A stretch of 61,859 bases of DNA. It comes from Candidatus Hydrogenedens sp. (GTDB lineage: Bacteria > Hydrogenedentota > Hydrogenedentia > Hydrogenedentales > Hydrogenedentaceae). Positions 42,406-50,925 of this stretch are shown here, piece after piece. The notes beneath the pieces were generated by a model. That model saw only the letters and a list, made by a program, of their open reading frames with translations, did no database searches and had not been told where the DNA came from. A program made the position numbers and the translations under genes. Every line of letters starts with the position of its first letter. The stretch's first letter is position 1. The stretch covers positions 1 through 61,859 of the forward strand of contig DAOSBX010000011.1 in the NCBI GenBank assembly GCA_035361075.1. Reading direction: 5' to 3'.

Positions 42406-44921
42406 GTGAAAAGTCAGGAACCCAGCGAAAAATTGGGTTCCCGTCATTAGATAAAATCTCACAGTGGCAGTTACGGCGGGATAAACACTTTCTCAGTCCA
42501 CAAATCCTGATTGTTGGTATCTTGTCCGCTATCTTTTCTGCTTTCCTTATCACCTCAAATTTCCCTCAAGAAACATTAACCCCAGAAGAAGTTGACCGAG
42601 AAATTGTTGCAAAACAGGAATTGCGTGCAAATTTCAGTTTTCAAACTGAGGATGTCAAAGCAACACAAGAAGCACGTAACCAAGCACGTGAAAAAGTACT
42701 TCCTCACTATCGAATTGATAAGGAAAAAGTCCAGAAACAACTTCAGACTTTAAGAGAACGTATTAGCCAATTACAAACAATTCGTACAAAAATTTATGAA
42801 GATTGGAAAAAAATAGAAAAAAAACAAGAGATGGATGAATCATCTCAATTCATGTCTTACGCTCAACAGGTATTTAACGAAATTTACCCGACTATTAAAT
42901 GGGCAGAAAATATCGAAGCGTCAAAACTCTTACTATGGATCTTGACTGATGTAAATTTAGAAAATCGGAATATGAATAATAACCCATTTAATATTCCGAA
43001 TTTAGGAGAAAATCTCCAATTTTCTCTATCTGATGGCAAAGTACAACTTCCAGACATAATGGCTAAAGTTGCGGAAGAAAGTTTAAACTCCATTCTGAAT
43101 GAAGGTATCTTTCCCGTACAAGACAAAGGAAATACAGAAATAAAAATAGCCATTATCCGTGATGTATCTGAAACAGAACAAAAGGTAACTCAAGAAATCT
43201 TACTCCGTGATGTCCCAGATATCAAACAGGCAATTGAGAATAAATTAAAACCAAAAATTCAAGAGGAAGCACGAAAAATCGCCAAACAATTTCCATCGTT
43301 GGATTGGCTAAAAGTTTATGAGGCTATCATGTCCATCACCTCAGATTTGGTAGTAGACACATTACAATACGATTCAGTCGCAACAGAGATTGTCCGCGAA
43401 CGCTCTGCAGAATCAATTAACCCTGTAATGAAAGAGATTGCCGCAGGTGAAATTATTCAAGAACGTGGGAAACGATGGACATTAGAATCACGTTCCGACG
43501 CCAAAACTTACTTAAATCTACTCAATCAAAGTCAGGGTGAATCTCCACGCTGGCTATTCTCATTTATCGCTCATTTGATTATCGTTCTACTCGCTTATGT
43601 AAGTTTATACCGTGCTATCCGCCTATGGGAACACAAAGGAGAACCATCATCAGAAGCCATCTGGTATCTTGCTCTTCTCCTTATTAATGGAATCCTTCTA
43701 TTAGGAAAAACAATGCAATTTTTTGATACCACAGGTTTTTCTGTCCCTGTAGCAATTACTGGAATTTTATTTGCCATTCTGGTACAGATGAGGCTATCTG
43801 CATTTCTATCTTTTATTACCTGTGTGCTCTTATCTATATTATTTCGCTATGACTGGCGACTTCTTATCTTCGACCTTGCAATGACCATGGGGGCTGTATT
43901 TACTATCTATCGTGTTCGCAAACGGAGAGATATTACCTCCGCTTCCCTAAGTGGTATCTTCATCGGATTCCTTACTTTATTAGCAATCACCCTCACCACA
44001 GACACCTTAATCGGAGAAATGACCGTACGACGATTTTTATTATTAGGTATTAATGGGAGTTTATGTATACTTTTAGTGCCAGGTATTTTGCCGTTTCTTG
44101 AACGTTTATTCGGAATCGTTACAGACTTCCAACTTTTAGAATATTCAGACCTTAATAACGAAATACTTAGGAAACTGGCAGTGCGTGCCCCTGCAACTTA
44201 CTCACATAGCCTCATTTTAGGACAATTAGCAGAAAGAGCTGCGGATGCAATTGATGCAAATGGCTTACTTGCACGCGTTTGTGCATATTACCATGACATA
44301 GGCAAAATGCGTCATTCGGAATATTTCTATGAGAATCAGAATGGCAATAATATTCATGACACCCTCTCCCCACGTAACAGTGTCCGTATAATCATTAACC
44401 ATGTTAATGAAGGTGTCAAATTAGCCCAAGAATATCACCTTCCAAAGCCCGTCACAGAAGCCATAGCTCAACATCATGGGACATATCTTGTCAGTTATTT
44501 CTATAAGTTAGCCATCGAACAACAAAAGTTTGGCGATGTAAATGAACAAGACTTCCGTTATCCAGGTCCAAAACCACAAAAACCGGAGTATGCAATTATT
44601 ATGATTTGCGATGCGGCAGAATCAGCAGTACGCTCGCTGAAAAATCCAAACCCAGAACGAATTCGTCAATTAGTAGACCGCCTCGTAACAGAAAGGGCTA
44701 ATGACGGTCAGTTTGATGAATGTGACCTCACACTTCGACAGTTAAACATTATTATTGAAGAAGTTTCTCTTGCCTTAAACTCATTACATCATTTAAGACC
44801 TTCTTATCCTGGAATCAATATTGAAGAAGAGCATGCAAACACATTATTAGCAAAAACAAATAACCATAATGCAAAGCCTGATGAAATCTTATTAGACAAT
44901 AAAGAAGTTTTAGGGAAGTGA
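42402..44921 (+). CDS. pgpH: 7TM-HD family c-di-AMP phosphodiesterase-like protein (PgpH)
   Basis: This 839-aa inner-membrane protein has one N-terminal helix (about residues 30-50), a long extracytoplasmic 7TMR-HDED domain, seven helices (about 385-575) and a cytoplasmic HD phosphohydrolase domain. The HD core shows RAPATYSHSLILGQLAE, YYHDIGKMRHSEYFYENQ, NSVRIIINHVNEGVKLA, AIAQHHGTYLVSYFY and ICDAAESAVRSLKNP. Homologues in Listeria and Bacillus hydrolyse c-di-AMP, so it should lower that signal and influence osmolyte uptake. It overlaps phoH at the start and is 1 bp ahead of ybeY. Known in synteny with phoH-ybeY in Firmicutes and many Gram-negatives. Confidence 0.93.
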   Translation: MSEKSGTQRKIGFPSLDKISQWQLRRDKHFLSPQILIVGILSAIFSAFLITSNFPQETLTPEEVDREIVAKQELRANFSFQTEDVKATQEARNQAREKVLPHYRIDKEKVQKQLQTLRERISQLQTIRTKIYEDWKKIEKKQEMDESSQFMSYAQQVFNEIYPTIKWAENIEASKLLLWILTDVNLENRNMNNNPFNIPNLGENLQFSLSDGKVQLPDIMAKVAEESLNSILNEGIFPVQDKGNTEIKIAIIRDVSETEQKVTQEILLRDVPDIKQAIENKLKPKIQEEARKIAKQFPSLDWLKVYEAIMSITSDLVVDTLQYDSVATEIVRERSAESINPVMKEIAAGEIIQERGKRWTLESRSDAKTYLNLLNQSQGESPRWLFSFIAHLIIVLLAYVSLYRAIRLWEHKGEPSSEAIWYLALLLINGILLLGKTMQFFDTTGFSVPVAITGILFAILVQMRLSAFLSFITCVLLSILFRYDWRLLIFDLAMTMGAVFTIYRVRKRRDITSASLSGIFIGFLTLLAITLTTDTLIGEMTVRRFLLLGINGSLCILLVPGILPFLERLFGIVTDFQLLEYSDLNNEILRKLAVRAPATYSHSLILGQLAERAADAIDANGLLARVCAYYHDIGKMRHSEYFYENQNGNNIHDTLSPRNSVRIIINHVNEGVKLAQEYHLPKPVTEAIAQHHGTYLVSYFYKLAIEQQKFGDVNEQDFRYPGPKPQKPEYAIIMICDAAESAVRSLKNPNPERIRQLVDRLVTERANDGQFDECDLTLRQLNIIIEEVSLALNSLHHLRPSYPGINIEEEHANTLLAKTNNHNAKPDEILLDNKEVLGK

Positions 44922-44922
44922 G

Positions 44923-45408
44923 ATGCTCCATATAGCAATAAAAAATATTTCCTCTTATAAACAAATGTATAATTCACGACGGTTAAAAAAAATCGCAGAA
45001 CACATCCTGATTGAAGAAGGGCATTCACAACAAAATTGTGAATTAAGCATCGTATTTTGTAATGATGATTTTATTCAAGGTCTAAACAAAGAATATCGCC
45101 ATAAAAACACCCCTACAGATGTCCTATCTTTTCCAGTGCCCTCCAATTTCCCATCTGGGGATACAAAACCAATTGGAGAAATTATTATCTCATTACAGAC
45201 TGTACTTACAAGGGCAGAAAACCCTGAAAAAGCAATACACGAAATTGATGTCTTGTTTTGTCATGGTTTGCTCCATTTATTAGGATATATCCACGATACA
45301 CCACATCAACGTAGACAGATGATAGAAAAACAAGCAAAATATTTAGGGATACCGATAGAAGATGCATGGATAAAATATCCAAAACACACCAATAAAAAGA
45401 AATGTTAA
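44923..45408 (+). CDS. ybeY: Endoribonuclease YbeY, rRNA maturation factor
   Basis: A 161-aa metalloprotein needed for 16S rRNA 3' processing and ribosome quality control. The zinc motif H-x3-H-x5-H is present as HGLLHLLGYIH (H114, H118, H124), and NKEYRHKNTPTDVLSFPV and GEIIISLQTV match the conserved region. The usual DH of the motif is IHD here. It starts 1 bp after the pgpH stop, with GGGAAGTGAG just before the ATG, and the following CNNM gene overlaps its end by 7 bp. Confidence 0.95.
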   Translation: MLHIAIKNISSYKQMYNSRRLKKIAEHILIEEGHSQQNCELSIVFCNDDFIQGLNKEYRHKNTPTDVLSFPVPSNFPSGDTKPIGEIIISLQTVLTRAENPEKAIHEIDVLFCHGLLHLLGYIHDTPHQRRQMIEKQAKYLGIPIEDAWIKYPKHTNKKKC

Positions 45409-46919
45409 ACTTTTTCGGCATGTATGATACAATAGAAAAAGAAGGAAGTATAAATATTCGTAGACGAAAAGAGAACCAAAAAAATATTCAGATTAATCGA
45501 CAACATCTATATCCAATTGCTTTCTGTTTTATACTTATCTTCCTAGCTATGTTTCAGGCAGAAAGTGTTAATGGGGGGACAATTTATAATAATCTCGACA
45601 AATTTTTCCCTTTCCATATCATTATTTTGTCATGTTGCTTATTAACCTCATCTGCATTCTTCTCAGCCACTGAGACCGCCTTCTTTTCTATTCGAACGAC
45701 ACAACTCAAAGCTATGAAAAATAGCCCGTCCTTCCGTGACAGAATGATAGCCCAATTAATGAAGTCTCCATCCGAACTATTAACAACAATACTTATGGGT
45801 AATGCCATCGTGAATATTGGTCTAAGTATTGCCTTTGGAAGTCGTCTGGAAGAATACATTATAAACCGAGTACTACCCTCATCTATTGCTTCATCATTTG
45901 TTTCTTATTCAATTGCCTGTCTGGCCTCAACTTTACTGCTTATTTTTGGAGGAGAGGTAACCCCAAAACTAATTGCCTCCAGATATGTCGAGCAATATGC
46001 TCGTTCCGTCGTTTTTTTAATCTATATCATTCATGCTTTATTCACACCTATACGTAGACTACTTCTCTTTTCTATCGGTATTACATTCCGAATCACACAT
46101 TTCAGTTCTATACCACCTTCACCATGGGTCACTGATGACGAATTAAAACTACTCGTAAATGAGGAAGGACTTTCAAACGTCATTGCTGAAGATGAACGTA
46201 AAATGATACGTGGTATACTTGAGTTTCGTGATGAACCAGTAAAACGTATTTTAGTGCCAAGAACAGAAATCGTGGCTATACAGGATACAGCAACAGTAGC
46301 AGATGCATGGGAAGTTTTCTGTGAACATGAATACTCACGCATGCCTATTTATCACGAAAATTTGGACCATATTATTGGTATTCTCTATGCTAAAGACTTA
46401 CTTGATTATACTGAAAGGGGACAATGGAAACAGCCTGTTAAACCTATTGGACGTAAAGCCAATTTTATTCCAGATACAATGTCAATATCAGAGTTAATTA
46501 AAACAGCACAAAAATTAAATACACATGTTGCTATTGTCGTTGATGAATATGGCGGAACAGCAGGACTTGTAACATTACACGATGCATTAAGTGCAATTGT
46601 CGGAGAAATTTCTGATGACGAAAACGTAGAAGAACCCCTCTTTGTCAAAATATCGGAAAATGAATATCTACTTCATGGTAAAATGCCAATATCTGAATTA
46701 GAAGAATTAATCCAATATTCTTTAGAAGACCCAGAACATAATACCATTGCTGGCTATCTACTAAAACAGCACGAGAATCTAACAAAGCAAGGGGATATTG
46801 TATCCGTAGGACCACTAAAATTCACGGTGGAAAAAATGGATGGAAAACGGATAACACAACTACGACTTAACATCGAACGAGAAGCCGATACTCAAGAAAC
46901 AGAAGGAAATAATCTATGA
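45402..46919 (+). CDS. CNNM/CorC-type transporter with CBS pair (first of two)
   Basis: A 505-aa membrane protein: an unusual 60-residue charged and helical N-terminal extension, a DUF21/CNNM membrane domain with four helices (SSAFFSATETAFFSI, the Mg/Na-binding SATE motif), a CBS pair (about 270-390; VPRTEIVAI, RMPIYHENLDHIIGILYAKDLL, VVDEYGGTAGLVTLHD) and a C-terminal CorC_HlyC domain. Family members are linked to Mg2+ or Co2+ efflux and tolerance. The start overlaps ybeY by 7 bp; an internal Met could also serve. Its stop overlaps the next gene in ATGA. The two tandem copies are parallel paralogues (one gene often seen in this spot in other bacteria). Confidence 0.88.
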   Translation: MLNFFGMYDTIEKEGSINIRRRKENQKNIQINRQHLYPIAFCFILIFLAMFQAESVNGGTIYNNLDKFFPFHIIILSCCLLTSSAFFSATETAFFSIRTTQLKAMKNSPSFRDRMIAQLMKSPSELLTTILMGNAIVNIGLSIAFGSRLEEYIINRVLPSSIASSFVSYSIACLASTLLLIFGGEVTPKLIASRYVEQYARSVVFLIYIIHALFTPIRRLLLFSIGITFRITHFSSIPPSPWVTDDELKLLVNEEGLSNVIAEDERKMIRGILEFRDEPVKRILVPRTEIVAIQDTATVADAWEVFCEHEYSRMPIYHENLDHIIGILYAKDLLDYTERGQWKQPVKPIGRKANFIPDTMSISELIKTAQKLNTHVAIVVDEYGGTAGLVTLHDALSAIVGEISDDENVEEPLFVKISENEYLLHGKMPISELEELIQYSLEDPEHNTIAGYLLKQHENLTKQGDIVSVGPLKFTVEKMDGKRITQLRLNIEREADTQETEGNNL

Positions 46920-48175
46920 CCAATATTAACTGGCAATTATTTTCCGTTTTTATTGGTGGTGTTATTTCCTCCGCCTTTTTCGCTGGCTATGAAACTGGAT
47001 TCATTTCGCTTAATCCGATACGTGTCAAACATCTCTCGGGAAAAACACATTCTCGACGTGCACAAATTCTTCTTAAATATCTGGATAATCCTGACCAACT
47101 TCTTATCGTATTATTGTTAGGTACAAATATTTCTATTGTTATAGCCTCAATAGCACTAACCCATTTGTTGGGAAACCCAATCTCATCTCTACTTGTAGCC
47201 ACCGCAATCATACTCTTTTTTGGAGAAATTCTACCTAAAACTATTTTTCGGGTTCATCCTAATACGTTGTGTTATTTTTTCGTTCCCATAATTGTAATTT
47301 TTGATTTCTTTCTCAAGCCATTATCCATTCCAATTGTTTGGTTTTTCTCCAAAACGTTAGGGACAAATCAATGGTTCTCATCATTAAAATCATTAATGCG
47401 TTCGCCAGAAGATATGAAACGACTCGTAGAACAAGGAGCAGAACATGGAGGCATCCACGAGGAGGAGCGAGACCTTATCCACTCTGTTTTCGACCTTCAA
47501 CAAAAAGTGGCAAAGGAGATTATGGTGCCTCGCATCGACATTTGTGCTGTATCCGTGCTGGCGAAACGGGACGATGTAGTACAGGTATTCAGAGAAAATC
47601 GATATACCCGTATTCCAGTATATGAAGAAAACATAGACCGAATCATAGGTATTATTAAGGCATTTGACCTGTTAAAAGATAAAACCAGAGAAAATCAAGA
47701 TATACGACGCTTCATTCGCCCAGTAATGTTCATCACAGATGCAACCCCGTTAGATGAAATCCTTAAACAAATGCGTCAACAACATCAAACTATGGCTATT
47801 GTTGTTGATGAATATGGTGGCACTGCAGGATTGATCACATTAGAAGACATTTTAGAAGAGATATTTGGCGAAATCCGTGATGAACATGACCAGGAAGAAC
47901 TCCCTGTTCGCCAAATGGGTCCTGGTGACTATATTGTCCGTGCACGAACAACACTTGAAGAGTTTAGAGAAACAACGAAGATAGAACTCTATGATGACGA
48001 GGTAGAAACAATAGGTGGCTGGCTGATAAAAATGGTTCAAAGAATACCACAGAAAGGAGAGGTTTTAATTGCAGGTCCCTTCCGCATCACTATTCTTGAT
48101 GGAAAACCTAATTGTATAACCTTAATACGCATGGAGTTTCAAAAGACCAATTCTCATGACGTTCCAAAGAAATAA
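46916..48175 (+). CDS. CNNM/CorC-type transporter with CBS pair (second of two)
   Basis: A 419-aa paralogue of the preceding gene with the same layout and no long N-terminal extension: DUF21 helices from residue 5 (SSAFFAGYETGFISL), CBS pair (about 200-320; VPRIDICAVSVLAK, RIPVYEENIDRIIGIIKAFDLL, MAIVVDEYGGTAGLITLEDILEEIFGEI) and a CorC_HlyC tail. ATGA overlap with the first copy implies translational coupling; the pair may form a heteromer. It ends the phoH-pgpH-ybeY series. Confidence 0.88.
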   Translation: MTNINWQLFSVFIGGVISSAFFAGYETGFISLNPIRVKHLSGKTHSRRAQILLKYLDNPDQLLIVLLLGTNISIVIASIALTHLLGNPISSLLVATAIILFFGEILPKTIFRVHPNTLCYFFVPIIVIFDFFLKPLSIPIVWFFSKTLGTNQWFSSLKSLMRSPEDMKRLVEQGAEHGGIHEEERDLIHSVFDLQQKVAKEIMVPRIDICAVSVLAKRDDVVQVFRENRYTRIPVYEENIDRIIGIIKAFDLLKDKTRENQDIRRFIRPVMFITDATPLDEILKQMRQQHQTMAIVVDEYGGTAGLITLEDILEEIFGEIRDEHDQEELPVRQMGPGDYIVRARTTLEEFRETTKIELYDDEVETIGGWLIKMVQRIPQKGEVLIAGPFRITILDGKPNCITLIRMEFQKTNSHDVPKK

Positions 48176-48376
48176 AATATGAGCCAACCTTTAGAAATCT
48201 AATTTGATTCTTCCTCTATACCTTTATAGTTAAAATCTCTTCTTGAATGTGAGAATTTTTGCATAATTCATGACTATAAAAGACTTAAGTGAGAGTCGCC
48301 TTTATTACTTTGAGACATCAATGATACTCTTAATTCACCCATTTGCCTCCAATAGTAATTCAAATATCCCATCCTG

Positions 48377-49009
48377 TTATTCATTCCGAAGAGATTTCGG
48401 AGGAGATAATACTTCCATCATGATAATCGCCCATTGAAGTTGCGGAATATTGCCAATATTTTCTCGTAGATTGATAACCCCATGTCCCGCAGGTTGCATC
48501 GACATACGTTGCATTGGTGCAGTTACTTCTGCTTTGCCCATACGAGCCATTGTAGAGACGGACTCACTTTTTGGTTTCGGTTTGATATCAATTTTTTTAG
48601 TTATGTATTTTCCTTGAACCTCCTTAAAAACAGGTTCCCTCTTTTCTGGAGTAGACTTTGTTTTTGGGCTTTCAACCTTTTGAGGAAGTTCTGTCTTTAT
48701 AATAATAGGTTTTAATTTAGGTCCTTCTTCTTCCCACAATTCTTCATTCTGCTCTCCTTTTTTAGGTTTAGGCTCAAATAATGGAAGAGGTGGCGGTGGA
48801 GATTCGCTTTCCGTTCGGATAACTACTTTCCGTTTTGGAACAGTCTCCTTCGACTCTTCAAATTTCCTTTTTTCGTTGTATGGCTTGCTCTTGGGAATTG
48901 TCTGCTTACCTGGTGTATCTTTCTTCATTTCTTTCATTGCACGAAAGATTGAAGAAATAACTACAATTCCTAAGAACACAACTAAACCTAATAGGTCTTC
49001 AAAATTCAT
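48377..49009 (-). CDS. Proline/lysine-rich membrane-anchored protein, last gene of the FloA operon
   Basis: This 210-aa protein has one N-terminal membrane helix (LLGLVVFLGIVVISSIF), a long low-complexity Pro/Lys/Glu region, and a short conserved-looking C-terminal helix (LQWAIIMMEVLSPPKSLR). Similar 'x-AIvxxEILgpPkxLR' tails end other FloA-linked proteins as far as I recall, which is why I think it is genuine. AAGGGA precedes the ATG. It starts 21 bp after the floA stop. Function unknown; it could dock to a partner through the tail. Converges with the CNNM pair. Confidence 0.7.
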   Translation of the reverse strand: MNFEDLLGLVVFLGIVVISSIFRAMKEMKKDTPGKQTIPKSKPYNEKRKFEESKETVPKRKVVIRTESESPPPPLPLFEPKPKKGEQNEELWEEEGPKLKPIIIKTELPQKVESPKTKSTPEKREPVFKEVQGKYITKKIDIKPKPKSESVSTMARMGKAEVTAPMQRMSMQPAGHGVINLRENIGNIPQLQWAIIMMEVLSPPKSLRNE

Positions 49010-49030
49010 AATAAATCCCTTCTTTATCTC

Positions 49031-50068
49031 TTACGATGAAGGAGTCGGTTTGTCGGGTCCTTTGGGTTGAGATTGTGCTGGCGGTGATAACTTTGAAATA
49101 GCATCCCTCATTTCGGTATCCGCAAGAATATTTTTCATCCGATAATAATCCATAACTCCAAGGTTTCCATTTCGGAACGCCTCTGCAATGGCTTTCGGAA
49201 TTTCTGCTTCTGCTTCAACCACTTTAGACCGCATTTCCATAACCAATGCTTGCATCTCCGCTTCACGTGCCAATGCCATAGCACGTCGTTCCTCAGCACG
49301 AGCTTGAGCAATCTGTTTATCTGCCTCTGCCTGAGCAATTTGCAACTGGGCACCAATATTTTCACCCACATCAACATCCGCAATGTCTATTGAAAGAATT
49401 TCAAATGCTGTCCCAGCATCCAACCCACGTGCAAGGACTGTCTTCGAAATAGAATCTGGATTTTCTAAAACCTTCTTATGTGTCGGTGCAGAACCAATCG
49501 TGGTAACGATACCTTCCCCTACTCGAGCTATAATGGTTTCTTCTGTTGCACCACCAACCAACCGTTCAATATTTGTACGAACAGTAACACGTGCCTTCGC
49601 TTTCAACTGGATTCCATCCATTGCGACAGCGGAAACAGTTGAAGGTCCCTTAGATGGGTCAGGACAATCTATAACTTTCGGACGGACAGAGGTCTTAACC
49701 GCATCAAGTACATCACGCCCAGCCAAGTCTATTGCTGTTGCCTTTTGAAACGTAAGCGGAATATTTGCTTTATTTGCTGCAATAAGGGCTTGTACAACAC
49801 GAAGTACATTTCCACCCGCAAGATAGTGTGTTTCAAGTTCATCTGTGGTTACATTTAAACCTGCTTTCACCGCCATAATTCGGCTGTCGACAATAACTTG
49901 CGGATTGACCTTTCGCAAACTCATACCAATTAAATTCCAAATCGACACATGCGCCTTGGATAAAGCGGCACGTATCCATAAACGGAAAAAGGATATAACA
50001 ATAGCCACAAAAATAAGGGCTACAACTAACACAATCAGCAAAAATACAGCGATAATCGGATTTATCAT
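49031..50068 (-). CDS. floA: Flotillin-like protein FloA
   Basis: A 345-aa SPFH-type scaffold protein of membrane microdomains (B. subtilis YqfA). An N-terminal hairpin membrane anchor (IAVFLLIVLVVALIFVAIVISFF) precedes the PHB-like domain (RKVNPQVIVDSRIMAVKAGL, ELETHYLAGGNVLRVVQALIAANKANI, FQKATAIDLAGRDVLDAV, KARVTVRTNIERLVGGATEETIIARVGEGIV) and an Ala/Glu-rich coiled coil (QAEADKQIAQARAEERRAMALAREAEMQALV). AAAGGAG precedes the ATG. It follows short NfeD after 54 bp and long NfeD further upstream, the arrangement known in Bacillus (yqeZ-yqfA). FloA and NfeD proteins act together on membrane organisation. Confidence 0.94.
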   Translation of the reverse strand: MINPIIAVFLLIVLVVALIFVAIVISFFRLWIRAALSKAHVSIWNLIGMSLRKVNPQVIVDSRIMAVKAGLNVTTDELETHYLAGGNVLRVVQALIAANKANIPLTFQKATAIDLAGRDVLDAVKTSVRPKVIDCPDPSKGPSTVSAVAMDGIQLKAKARVTVRTNIERLVGGATEETIIARVGEGIVTTIGSAPTHKKVLENPDSISKTVLARGLDAGTAFEILSIDIADVDVGENIGAQLQIAQAEADKQIAQARAEERRAMALAREAEMQALVMEMRSKVVEAEAEIPKAIAEAFRNGNLGVMDYYRMKNILADTEMRDAISKLSPPAQSQPKGPDKPTPSS

Positions 50069-50122
50069 ATAAATCTCCTTTTAGTTAATAGTTAAACTTC
50101 TTTATATCTATCTTATTATAAC

Positions 50123-50617
50123 CTATATTTTCTCATTTTCAATATTTCTACATTCCTCAACAACTATGCGTGGACCCTGAATATCAATAATTTTTACCTC
50201 ATGTCCCGCTTCTATAAACATTCCAGAAGAAACTGCATCTACCCTTTTTCCATCGACTTCTATTATCCCTGCAGGCCTAAGAGGAGAAATAACCTTCCCT
50301 GTTTTGCCAACCAACGAAGGGTCAAATTGAATACCAATATAGCCCTTATCCACTGTTTGACTTTCGCTGATAACTAATTTTTCACCAGCAGAGGTTTTTG
50401 TTAAAAGATAAAACCCCCCTGCAAGAGAACCAACAAACCCAAGAAACTCAACCACGATAATAAATATAAGATAATCAGGATAGTAATACCCCCCAATGGC
50501 TGTACTGCCTAACAACATAATAATCCCAAACGTGCCACAAATTCCGCCTGGCACAATAAATTCCGCCAATATGAGAATCACACCCCCTAAAAATAATAAA
50601 ATAGCCCACCATATCAT
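50123..50617 (-). CDS. NfeD-family membrane protein (short form)
   Basis: This 164-aa protein has about three membrane helices (WAILLFLGGVILILAEFIVPG, FGIIMLLGSTAIG, IFIIVVEFLGFVGSLAGGFYLL) and a C-terminal OB-fold NfeD domain (GKTGKVISPLRPAGIIEVDGKRVDAVSSGMFIEAGHEVKIIDIQGPRIVVE). Its ATG overlaps the stop of the 103-aa gene by 4 bp, with AGGAGG 9 nt upstream inside that gene. NfeD proteins partner flotillins; floA follows. Confidence 0.9.
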   Translation of the reverse strand: MIWWAILLFLGGVILILAEFIVPGGICGTFGIIMLLGSTAIGGYYYPDYLIFIIVVEFLGFVGSLAGGFYLLTKTSAGEKLVISESQTVDKGYIGIQFDPSLVGKTGKVISPLRPAGIIEVDGKRVDAVSSGMFIEAGHEVKIIDIQGPRIVVEECRNIENEKI

Positions 50618-50925
50618 TTCTTGTTTTCCTCCTGTAATACTGTCTCTAATAAAGTTATTAATTGTGATGTTTCAACTCGTATACTCAATAACACCTTGCT
50701 CTTTTCGCTTGGGTCTTTCGGGTCTGCCTCCTGAAGAATTTCAAACGTATTAATAACCGAGGGAGACTGATTTTGAGAAAAAATACGTTGTGCCTCTTGA
50801 AGAAGTTTATTATATCGTTTTAAAAAAGGCACACAGGTATAATATCCAGAACCTTGTGAAGAGACAATTTCCATCTCTTTAAGAAGTTGTTTTAGCATTT
50901 GAACAATAATCTTAATCTCATTCAT
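50614..50925 (-). CDS. Small helical protein between the two NfeD genes
   Basis: A 103-aa acidic/helical protein with no membrane helix (IIVQMLKQLLKEMEIV, LLQEAQRIFSQN, SIRVETSQLITLLETVLQ). Its start overlaps the long NfeD gene by 8 bp and its stop overlaps short NfeD by 4 bp, so it is translationally coupled on both sides. AGGAGG lies 6 nt before the ATG. I do not recognise the family; the location suggests it works with FloA/NfeD. Confidence 0.75.
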   Translation of the reverse strand: MNEIKIIVQMLKQLLKEMEIVSSQGSGYYTCVPFLKRYNKLLQEAQRIFSQNQSPSVINTFEILQEADPKDPSEKSKVLLSIRVETSQLITLLETVLQEENKK

